A stretch of 64,000 bases of DNA from Rhynchonema sp. JSB1_4 (taxonomy: Eukaryota > Nematoda > Chromadorea > Monhysterida > Xyalidae). Both the position numbers and the translations under genes were made by a program. Within the stretch, counting starts at the first letter, position 1, and the number at the start of each line of letters is the position of its first letter. Below are positions 32,835-42,800 of the stretch, piece after piece. The stretch is taken from NCBI GenBank assembly GCA_030248065.1, contig JASAMV010004006.1, positions 1 through 64,000 on the forward strand, read 5' to 3'. The notes beneath the pieces were generated by a model. That model did not search any database, was not told the DNA's origin, and saw nothing but the letters and a program-made list of their open reading frames with translations.

Positions 32835-33733
32835 ACAGTCAATGCTTATGATGATTACCTGCTCTTTGCCCATTGGCCGCTGTCTGCGTTTATTATTCTT
32901 TCTGTTGTAGTTCACTGACTTCCCAAAATGATCTGATGTTTCAGTCAACATTTATATTGGAGGATCGCAGCGCTCGTGATGGTGGTGGTGACAGTGTTGT
33001 TGACGACAATCTATTTAATCGACCCGAATTTGCATTGAGAAGGGGTCCGACCCTTCGAATTAATGTTTGATGATTTAGAAAGTGTGTTGAACTTTTGTTT
33101 TCGCTCTCGTTATTGGTGCATATCCCCACTTGGTACGCATAATTTGGGTTGCCATACACTTTTGTTCCCTCGACTTGTGACTATTTGGTGGTTACGGATA
33201 TCTGGTGCTCGTGCTCAATCTGTTTTTGTTCCGTATTCATCTCGTGACAATGTGGGTAGTTTCCAGCGACTTTATTCGACCTTACCCTTCCTGTGATATT
33301 TGTCGAAAGCAATGTGGTTTTGGACGTTCGCACTTATATGCGTGTGGGTAATTTTGCGTCAGTTGGTCGTGTGAGTGCAAAGATATGGTTGCCTTTCAAC
33401 AATACTATATTGTATCATTGTATGTATTTTTGGAACGCTCACTTATGGAATAAATTTGTGATACAGAACAACAATCGCTCAAATTTTTGTCATCTCGGTT
33501 TTTCGCACCGAGCGCGAGAGTTTCCGCGCGTATCGGGAACATTGCCTTGGCTTCATCTTGAACCTGCTCTAATTTGGCTGCTGCGGCATGATGTACTAAC
33601 CTTAGCACGTCTATTCTCATTCATTACGCCGCACTGCGTGTCTGTTCGCGTTTGCCGCATGTGCCTTATCGATCTAATCCGTCTTGCAGCCACTTGCATT
33701 ACGCGCTTGTGAAATCAGTGCGACACACTTGTA
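32835..33733. other. VPS8 3' UTR and intergenic DNA
   Basis: No gene recognised. An AATAAA at 33451-33456 could end the VPS8 transcript. Open frames here lack recognisable domains. The last part is presumably the promoter of the BORCS6-like gene. Confidence 0.4.
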
Positions 33734-34976
33734 ATGGCTGACACACACGACAACACTGAAACCGTCGCTACCGAAGCCCGACCGTCCAATCTCGCTTACA
33801 TGTTAGTGCCTTGGTTTGGCTCGTGTAGGTGTTGCTATGTGATTATCATTATTAGCGCATTCTGTGCCAGCTTATATGCGCGTGTTTTTTCGTGACAGAG
33901 TTAACTGGGTACCCGCCTGGCATGATAGTGTCTTGATTATCATACGTGCCCTCAAATATTCGCTACTTCTGCTGCAGGAAAACTCGCCTGGTCGAAGGTC
34001 GACATTATATCGACACTTCGGACGAATCCAGCGCAGCCACGGCCGATGATATAGTCAACACCAGCGTTGGTTGGTCTATTGGCTTGGCTTTTCGCCTGAC
34101 AAGTTCCATTTACGTATATGCCTGTTTTTTCATAAATATTTTGTCAGGTGACGCTGGTATGGTATCATTTGTTGCCACCGATCTCAACGAACAGATTCGA
34201 ATGAGCAGTCCTAGTCAATCCGGTTAGTCATTATCTTATCATTGCACTATTTTTATCAAGATCGGCTCATAAGATATGCCTGGTTTTTCAAGGTGGAGCG
34301 TCAGCAGCAACGACGTCCAGCTCCCCATCGCCCTACCCGCCCCTGGTGCCCGACGCGCACGCCATATTAGAATTAGAGGCCCACGCCAGACATTTGGCAC
34401 AGGAATTGAATCAAGTCATCAGAGAGTTCACTGGATCAACGTCGGGGGTACGTGTTGAATTTAGTATATCATGTTGTAGCGTAGTGCGTGCTATTGGTCG
34501 CACAAGACCATATGAGAATCCTTCCCCCTAATTTTCTGCTGCTTGGCTGAAATATAACCGCATGTTTATGCACGTACTGTGCTTACAGATAGGCACTGAA
34601 TTAAAAATACGCATTTTTGTGTTAGATCACCGACCTGAGTATCGAGTATGTGTCCGTCTACGATTCGGCCGTCAACGACACGTGTGACTCTGTCGATCAA
34701 TGCATAAAGGTGATTGAATGAAATGGAGATTTGGTAGAATTTTGATGATATATATTTTTTTATTTTTTTGCAGAACATGTACCAACTTGTGACGAAAGCT
34801 GAAGAACTAACGGTGGTGCTGAAAGGCTTGCCCAGACTTGCACAACAAATGTTGGTGGCATTTCGATCGAAAAGACAACGTCCGGGGCTTTAAATTCAAA
34901 TTTTGATTCTTTTAGCAAGGAAGTCAAGCGAATCCTGGACATGTTTGAATCACACATGCAAAAGTCGATCGCATGA
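33734..34976 (+). CDS. BORCS6-like subunit of the BORC lysosome-positioning complex
   Basis: Seven exons: 33734-33801, 33978-34069, 34148-34222, 34293-34447, 34626-34709, 34774-34850 and 34916-34976, joining in phase to about 203 residues. The N-terminal half is polar and probably disordered, ending in a serine/proline stretch (SSSPSPYPPLVP). The C-terminal half is helical: LELEAHARHLAQELNQVIRE, then DLSIEYVSVYDSAVND, VDQCIKNMYQLVTKAEEL and KEVKRILDMFESHM. That order matches my memory of the conserved C-terminal domain of BORCS6 (C17orf59, lyspersin), part of BORC, which recruits ARL8 and kinesin to lysosomes. The match is in pattern and helix order rather than long identity, so another small coiled-coil subunit is possible. 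The fourth internal donor is GTACGT and the sixth is GTTGGT. Confidence 0.6.
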
Positions 34977-35120
34977 AGCAGTATTTACATGATGTCGGCG
35001 AAATTTCTGTGATGTTCCATTATTGTGACTTGTGACATAATTATTCCGTTATTATTCAATTGTTCACTTATCATACGTGCATTTTCAAACTGATCTCCGC
35101 ATAATCAGATGACAAGACTA

Positions 35121-35126
35121 AATAAA
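35121..35126 (+). promoter_or_regulatory. Candidate polyadenylation signal of the BORCS6-like gene
   Basis: AATAAA lies 145 bases after the stop codon and 160 bases before the next start codon. The gap 34977-35286 holds only this 3' UTR and the short upstream region of NAA20. Confidence 0.65.
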
Positions 35127-35286
35127 ATGAAACTACATTCGCCTGTGTTGTGGTTTCTCAGTCAATAAGGGTATAATCTGTTCCCTGATGAACGTATTTA
35201 CGGCTTCTCGTCAGAACATCGGAGACATGAAACGTTCTGTTCAAATGTGCAGGTCTCACCGTAAAGCAGAAGCCCTCTTGATCAAA

Positions 35287-37774
35287 ATGACGACTCTGCG
35301 GCCATTTCGCTGCTCGGATTTACTCAAATTCAACAAAATGTAAGTTTCCGAATCTCGGTGCTGAAATTTTCTCAAAACAATGAACCATTATCCTTTCAGA
35401 AATCTCGATCCGTTGACGGAAACCGTTAGTTTTGCTTCTTAGTTGCCGTTTTTGTTGGCTCCTTTTCTCACCCAACAACCATCCTGTGTTTTGTTTCAGT
35501 ACAGCCTAAATTTCTACATGACCTACTTGTATAAATGGCCCGAATTCTTCCAAGTAGCCGAATCACCCAGTGGCGATCTAATGGCATACAGTGAGTGATT
35601 GCAATAAATTCGCCTTTGCCAAGTAACCAATAATCCGCCACCCACAAATGTTTCACGCGCTTGCAGTCATGGGCAAGACGGAGGGACGGGACGAATTGTG
35701 GCATGGTCACGTGACTGCCGTCACAGTTGCTCCCGAATATCGACGAATCGGGCTGGCGGCGACGCTCATGAACAACCTGGAAGATTTATCGGATCGGTAA
35801 ATATGGCCCCTTGAATTTGAACATTTTAGTGGTATAACAGTGGCGACCCTTTAATGTGAACCATGTTTATTGTGGACCTTTTTGTTCACCGCCTCTCTTC
35901 CCAATTACCATTGTACAGTGTCAGTAAATGACCGAAGCGACGGTCGCAATCCTGTCACTCTGAAGAGGGTAGACTGAATAGTTATTGCCTGATTGATCAA
36001 GGTCAAGTCAATTCGCAGAGCGCACGCCTATTTCGTCGATTTATTCGTTCGTGTGAGCAACCACGTTGCGATCAACATGTACAAGAAACTCGGCTACATC
36101 GTCTATCGTCGCATCATCGATTACTATTGTGGTGAACGGGAAGAGGACGCGTTCGGTAAGTTTTTTCGAATATGTTTTCTTTCAGTCAATTTTTTATTTG
36201 GTGCCTAATGTGTGCGCCTGTCGCGTGCTATAAGTGCAATTTTTCCGAAAACATATTTACTGGAACTGGAAAAAACCGTTTTTTTTCGAAAAAAGTCGTT
36301 TTCGATAAAGTGAGCCTCGTGTTCAATTGAAGTATACATTTGGACAAAATGTGGTTCAAAAGCGCTTCATTAGGAAAAGTCATGCTGAACAAGTAACTAT
36401 ATACACTGATTATACTTCTGAGAGAAACTTTTCAAATGTGTTGCCTGATCCGTAAAGCGCATGCAGCCCACGAAGCCAGCCCGCGTTGCCTGATTCGTAG
36501 CATTTCGCACATCACTCGTTAGACTTCTATGTTGAGCTGTTGGTTGTCAGACGCGTGACCGCTTTTGCTAGTACGCGCATTTACGAATCAAGCAACGCGT
36601 CTGAAAGGTTTCTCCCGACTGTATTGTCAGAGTGTACAAGTCCGCCAAAACATGCAAAAAGGGTGGTTTTTGGAAAAATTAGGAAACTGACACTCCAAGG
36701 TTTGTTTTTGAAAGTTCCAAAAAAAATTTGGAAATTTTTATCGCTAATATCTGCGCGCAGCAGCTGGGTGGCCTATACTTGCGGGCCGAAAAAAAACCGT
36801 TTTTTTCGAAAAAAACCGAAAAAACCGTTTTTTTCCGAGGCCCGGAAAAATACGTTTTTATTTTTCCGGAAATTTTTCCAAGTGGCAACTTTTGAAAAAA
36901 AACTGGTTTTTTTCCAAAAATTTCCGAGATATTTTCCAAGGTTGCGAGAGGATGTTGTTACAACCAATGTAAATCGGTATTAAACAGTTCAAAATGAGCA
37001 CTTTTTAATCCCCAAGTGCATTTCTAGACTGTTTCAGGCTGTTTCCTGACGAAATTTTCTCCAAAATAGGCATTTTTGGACCATGGGTATCCTTAAGTAC
37101 TGGAAAAGTATTTGGAAAAAAAACGGTTTTTTTGGAAAAAAACGGTTTTTTTCCAAAAATATATTTTGCGGAAAAATACGCAAGTATAGAGTGGCCGACA
37201 TTTCGGCACGCGGTTTCTCGGCTCTGATAATGCGATAAGCTCTAAACTTTTTGGTGACCGGCCAGGCAGGTGCTGTTGCGGTTTTCGGTTCAAAAAATAT
37301 GTCCTAAAGTACTGTATGTCCAAGGACCGCACCGCGTTTGCCTGGCCGCACTTGCGGTTGCGGTTTGCGGTAAACAATCGAAGAATTTCGTTGGCTGTTG
37401 CACATAAAAATGAACCATCGAGCCAACGTGCTCTAGACCAGCGCTGGTTGGTCCGTCCGTTCGTTGGTTTTTACGTGCTACTGTCGAAGAAATGTTCAAC
37501 TGGTTAAAGCCGCAAACCGCAAGTGCGGCCAGGCAGACGTGATGCGGCCCCTTGACATAGTTTAGGGCATATATAGTTTATTTATTCTGAAGCGCAAATC
37601 GCAACGCCGCGTCTGCCTGGCTGCGCCGCACGTGATGTGCGTGACATGGATATAATAAATTTATTAAAACTGCTTCAATGGTCAGACATGCGCAAAGCAT
37701 TGTCGTCCGATGTCGACCGCAAATCAGTGATTCCACTCAAGCAGCCCGTGCGACTGGACGATGACGGCCTGTGA
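35287..37774 (+). CDS. NAA20: NAA20, catalytic subunit of N-terminal acetyltransferase B
   Basis: NAA20 with NAA25 forms NatB, which acetylates the starting methionine of proteins beginning Met-Asp, Met-Glu, Met-Asn or Met-Gln at the ribosome. Six exons: 35287-35339, 35400-35424, 35500-35590, 35667-35796, 36019-36155 and 37686-37774, giving 174 residues in phase (human: 178). The protein opens MTTLRPFRCSDLLKFNK. It has YSLNFYMTYLYKWPEFF, GHVTAVTVAPEYRRIGLAA, in which RRIGLA is the acetyl-CoA-binding R-x-x-G-x-A motif, and YFVDLFVRVSNHVAINMYKK. It ends in MRKALSSDVDRKSVIPL. The last intron is long (1,530 bp) and holds two transposons and an inverted repeat; the final exon of 29 codons is easy to miss but is certain from its family match. 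Confidence 0.96.
36421..36616. mobile_element. MITE with GGGAGAAAC ends, copy 1
   Basis: The left end GAGAAACTTTTCAAATG runs into TTGCCTGATCCGTAAAGCGC. The right end has ACGAATCAAGCAACGCG and GTTTCTCCC. The left, middle (TTTCGCACATCACTCGTTAG) and right parts all match the copy at 59641-59837. It lies in the last NAA20 intron. Confidence 0.7.
36774..37188. mobile_element. hAT-like element with AAAAAACGGTTTTTTTCC words
   Basis: Ends are TATACTTGCG and CGCAAGTATA. Flanking octamers GGGTGGCC (36766-36773) and GAGTGGCC (37189-37196) match at 7 of 8, a probable target duplication. Both ends carry the word AAAACCGTTTTTTTCGAAAA in several copies (36788-36915 and 37112-37160). It lies in the last NAA20 intron. 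Similar words occur at 19820, 20020, 23400 and 36265. Confidence 0.7.
37197..37640. repeat. Inverted repeat with GCGGCCAGGCA words
   Basis: ACCGCGTTTGCCTGGCCGCA at 37329 faces GCGGCCAGGCAGACGTGATG at 37524. GGCCAGGCA (37260) and GTCTGCCTGGC (37613) lie further out. A related pair with GCGGCCATGCAAACGCGGG is at 58447-58560. It is probably a decayed palindromic transposon in the last NAA20 intron. Confidence 0.5.
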
Positions 37775-37948
37775 CCGAATGGGGCATCGCACTCGTTCTA
37801 TGATATCAATAATTAAAGGTGCGATGCCCAGCAAATCAGATCGTGTTGCGTTTTAATGGAAAAATTATCGCCATAATTACAGTCGACACCTACCTATTGT
37901 ACTGATGAAAGCTTTATGCCATGGTAATTTGACCTGTTTATGTGTGTA

Positions 37949-37954
37949 AATAAA
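37949..37954 (+). promoter_or_regulatory. Candidate polyadenylation signal of NAA20
   Basis: AATAAA lies 175 bases after the stop codon. The remainder of 37775-38199 shows no other feature and should include the promoter of the small membrane protein. Confidence 0.6.
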
Positions 37955-38199
37955 ACTAATGAGCATTGAGTGAGTCGTTCAATTGACGTGACTCAGGTTG
38001 GGTTGTGTGACCCCTCGCGGTTCGTCACCGTTACCATTTCCAGTTATTCTTATACTTTTCTAACTGTGCAACTGTGAATTGAGCTGGCTGATTGAGGTCA
38101 ACGATTGCAGCACATTCCACCCTCTGCCGCACTGTTGCGTAATATGACATCTGTTTCATCGCTTTAATCTTCTATTCGCTACAACACTTTCCTTTCCCG

Positions 38200-38730
38200 A
38201 TGATGTTTCAAGAATGGCTGACAGTCAACAACATTCTGTATTTTTTATTCAATATGTTTTTTGTGGTGGTGTCGTTCGCCTATTGGAAAACGTTCGATCG
38301 TTTGGTAAGTTCGAGATTTTGAGCGTATATTTTCCATAGCCGTAAGGTGGTTGACATGGCACGTTACAGTGTTCCTCGTTCATGTCCATTTTTAACCATT
38401 CAATTTCACCATTTTGGAAACCACCAAAGAAGGGGCATTTTTGAATCGTAACGGGAATTCGTACTTTCTGGCTTGGGGTTAATGCTAGTCTTCGGTTAGG
38501 TCCGAGCTTGCACCTCAGGCCAATGTCTTGCTCAATTTTAGATCAGACACATTTCAAACAGTGGAACACTTGAAAATTAGTGATCAACTCTCCAGATTGT
38601 ATTTTTTATATCTGTTCCCCGTTTGCAGGCAGCCAAGCCAAAGTCCGAGTCCAACAGCTCCATGTCAACAGCAGCTCCAACCACACCAAGTCTTTCCGCT
38701 GATGTTTCAAAGTTAAGCAGTGATGAATGA
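38200..38730 (+). CDS. Small single-pass membrane protein, 68 residues
   Basis: Two exons, 38200-38304 and 38629-38730, join in phase 0 through a good donor (GTAAGT) and acceptor (TTTGCAG). The first begins MMFQEWLTVNNILYF and contains one hydrophobic segment, about residues 10-28, followed by AYWKTFDRL. The second is a serine/threonine/proline-rich polar tail ending SSDE. The hydrophobic N-terminal half and the charged tail split exactly at the intron, and there is a stop codon in frame. I do not recognise the family; it resembles SMIM-type small membrane proteins only in size and layout. An upstream ATG at 38200 is followed at once by a second at 38203, so either could start the protein. 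Confidence 0.55.
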
Positions 38731-39806
38731 CGTCAGTCCTGTGAACTAGTACATTTCGACTTATTCTTGTTCCATTGATCTTTCCATTCTGTCCATTACA
38801 TTCTGGTCTGGTGTAGTTTGTGTTTGATTACTGTTTCTGGATTTTTGTGCACTGCTTTTACTGGAGATCTCTCTCGCTCTTTGCCGCGGCACATTTTTGT
38901 TTTTATTGCACTGCAATCAACCTAATGCTCGTTAGATTGTGATATTGTGTGGCAGCCACGCTTTCTGTGCTTTCCAAACCAAAAGATGTGTTAGGTCAGA
39001 CATATGATTTTTGTCGTTCTTTTGTAGCAAAACGCTCGATGAATCTTGGCTTTCCAAAGCTTTACGCCAATCGTTATTGTCTGAGAGTAATCGCCGTAGT
39101 CTTTTTTGATTCGTGATCAAAATGCTGTGAATCCTCAATCAGCAGTCGTTTGGGTTTACATCGTTTTATTTATTTTTTGGTTTTTTTGCGCGAGTGTGCG
39201 TCACTATTTGTGTGTGGATACTTAAACCTCGTTGAATTTCATCGTTGTTGATTCGTTGGAAAAGGTCAAACAGCACATTGCCGAAACATGATCACATGTA
39301 ATTCCGTCAAATCAACCAACAAGGATGCACAAATAATTGTCATACATCAGCATTGCTCATCTATCTAGGTGCAGCAGATAGCGAACGAATACGGCGCCAC
39401 TTGCATAATAATTCTACGATGAAGGTGCTCAATGATCCGCCGATGAAGAGTCTTGTTCTTGTGCGTCGTTCGTATATGATAACTGCAGTATAGATGTCCA
39501 TATACACCAAAAGTGCAGGCGCTGACTTTGTTTGGCCTGTCTGAATGAATGCATTTTGAATAGCGAACTTTTCCAATGAGCGGGTTGTTCAGTTCAAAAG
39601 ATTACTTACGCGTTAAATACCGCATGATCATCATAATATTTGCTGTTATTATCCTGATCTTAGTGTAAAAGGTTCTCGTTTTCTCAACCAGGAAAGATGA
39701 ATGAGTGGCCATAGACTACAGCGACTGTGCCTGCCTTGCTCAACGAAGAACCAGCGCATGCGCATGAAGAAACGGCAGTTGGCTGCGCACATTTGCTCTA
39801 ACCAAC
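38731..39806. other. Intergenic; leader of ShKT gene A at its end
   Basis: No gene is recognised. At 39770-39780 is AAACGGCAGTT, which is repeated at the same distance upstream of the start of ShKT gene B (50388-50398). In both cases 26 bases separate the motif from the ATG. Confidence 0.45.
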
Positions 39807-42800
39807 ATGAAGTGCAACCAGCTAATCATTCCAATATCGTTGTTGTTGAATCTGGATAGCGTAATCGCCCATTCGGTGGTCGATTCAGATCTGTGCCAGT
39901 GGTGGGAATTCTATGATGTGACATGTGAGGATAATTATAAATGTGGCAACGTGGTGGACCTCGTCCACGCATGCGAAACGGACGAGTCTATGCCTGGCCA
40001 CTTTTGCTGTGACAGTTGTCGCAGACTTGCACCCAGTAAGACACGCCTATTATACATTGCCAACATCGGTACTATTTAAAAAATATTTATTTAATTTGTG
40101 TTCATTTTGTTCTTTTTTATGTTCTGTAGAGTCGTCACCCTGAAGGTCAGCGGCCGGATTGCGAATATATTCGCTATGTATTGACGATCCAAGGGGCCTC
40201 TGGTATTATACACTGTAACAATTGCTGGGTTCAATAATAAGTAGGGTTCGTGTCGGATTTTGAAGTGTTTTTGAATCCCGATCCATAAAATTTTACAACT
40301 AACCTCGATCCCGGTCCCGAATTATAATCTCAATTCCGACTGTTTTTGAGATTAGCACTTTCCGAACCTGTTCGTTAGGCCGCACTCAGACAAACGCGAA
40401 AAGCGAAAAGTTCAGCACAACAGCAACTCCTTAACCACGGGCCTAAACCACAGTGATGCTCTAACAAAATGTTTCAGAGGCTGTTTGGCGTGCGCTGTGG
40501 ATGATGACTACGCTGAAAAACTTTTTGCTTTTCGCTTTTCGCGTTTGTCTGAGTGCGGCCTAAAACTTTGACTCAAAATTGGTGGTAGCGCAATCATCTC
40601 GTCACGTTTTTATTCCTCAGATGGAACGTAGGAAACGACAACAAACGCTAACGTGTATAGCGCAAAAAATAAAAAATCTATCGCATTGTGAATTACGGTA
40701 GAATGCAAGTAAGCAGGATAAAAAACGCAATATCGACATAAACACAATCCACAGTATGCACAAGTACGTATCTGAGCTGTTCCGTACTTGAGAAGAACCA
40801 TGTAGTGCAACACGTAGTGTCACACGCACCCACGCACGCGCAATGCATGACACAGTGTGCAGCCAGTGTACGCAGACAGGTCCAGCTCGTTGACCGGTTC
40901 TTCTTAACTGCGGAAAGGATGTTGCCAACTTTTATTTGCTTTCACTAGTCAGCATCACCATACGCGACCCCAAACTGATCCGGAGATGACCATTCCACTT
41001 TCAAAACAACAGCAAACCAAGATAAATTATTATTCCTTGACTCAACAACAAGAGCACAAGCGCTCCATGGCGGACGTGACTTCACAAAACCGATGGCCTA
41101 AGCTACAAAAAATAGAACAACAGCCTGCCACGCAGCTAAACAGCAGATAAGTCTGAGAAAAATCGCAGCAAAAGTGACCGCCTCGCCGCGCCCTGCCGAA
41201 CCCGAACCCTTCATGGCCCGAACCGAAGCTTCAAAGCAATTTGAATGTGGAGCGACAGGAGCGCACTTAAATAGAGCCAGGGCGTCCTGAGATTGACTGC
41301 GATTCTGTTGCTGACGGTGATAAGTCCTTTGGACCTTAGGGTAACCAAGGAGAAATCGCTGAGCACTAATTTTCCAGTTATTGGATCACTGTATGCTGTG
41401 ATCCCTCCTTTTAGCAAACCTATGCTGATGGATCTCAGAAATAAAAAAAACTACGGCAACCGCTCAGGCACGGACTTGGGCACACGACGGGAGGGAAAAA
41501 ATTTTTTATGGGTTCCCGAATCCCGAACTTTTTCCAATGCCGACACACTGGCCCCATCCCGATCGCAAAAATTTATCATCTAACGCAAATACCAACAACA
41601 ATCTGTTGACATTTCTACGCAGAGAATTGTACGGATGGCAGCGACTGTACGATTTACGGCACGAATTCGTGTGGCAACGGACCAAATGTTGTGTGTCACG
41701 CAACGGGAGAAGTGTGGGACGTTGCTCCTCACACAAACAAGCCCGTCCGAATATGTCATTGCAACGGGGAACGTTCGTTTGCATCAATTTTGAATTGCAT
41801 TAGTACAGATGGCACCGCGCCCGAGTATCCGAACCAAATGGTCGCAATATCTGGCGGGGGAGTATCTGAAAACCCACAGGGGCCATGCCCCCTCTGATCC
41901 ATTGAAAGGAGTCACCGTTAGGGAGGAAGAATAAGAAAGGAGTTTCACTCTGATACACTTCAAAAGTCCAAATAGCGCGCGCATCAGATAAAGTTCATTT
42001 TCAAAGAAATTTGGCTTTCGCGTGCGTAAAAAATGCCAAAACTTCGCGCGCATTATCACTTTTTATATACATAATTGGTGTAAAAAACGCGAAATTTAAG
42101 CAAACGCCAGATAAATATGACTTTCAAAAATGAAACAAGCACTAAACAAAAACGCCTTTTGGATTTGGCCCCTCCCTTTGCCAAAAGCTCGATCCGCCCT
42201 TGATACCTCCGTTCCTCAAGGTGTATATAATCGTGTTCTTTTAAAACTCGTGACTCTGTGCATGGGTTGCTTATGGCCAGGCTGAATACTAACTTCTATA
42301 AAGCAAGTAAGTTGTACTCAAAGGTTGTGGCGCTTGTCGCACATAATGAGTTGATCACTGGCGTGTTTCGGATCCAACATCTGCTGACCCATTGGTTTCC
42401 GCCCGAAGCTGCGGTGGGCAGATTCCAAAAAGCACCAAAATCCCACAGCCAGCTTATTGGTCGACTGAAACAATACATACGGTGCTGCCAGTGATCCCCC
42501 TTTAGTACAACGTTGAGGTCGCATGATCCTAACCTCGCCGCAGTCAACAACTGGTTATGCGTGCTGCAGGCACTACGACCTTGAATCCGTAATTCTGTGA
42601 ACTCTTGTTCAAACGTTGTTCTTGCTAGTACAGCCTGTGAGGACTTATATCCGGAACAATGCCCGGCGCATGTTGACCAATGTCACGACTCGGACCTCAT
42701 CAAGGCACAATGCTGCGCCACGTGCAAAAACGCGTCGTGTGAGTCAAGGGCACAATGGGGTTCTCATTTGCATTCTCCGCCTGATATCTCACCTGATTTG

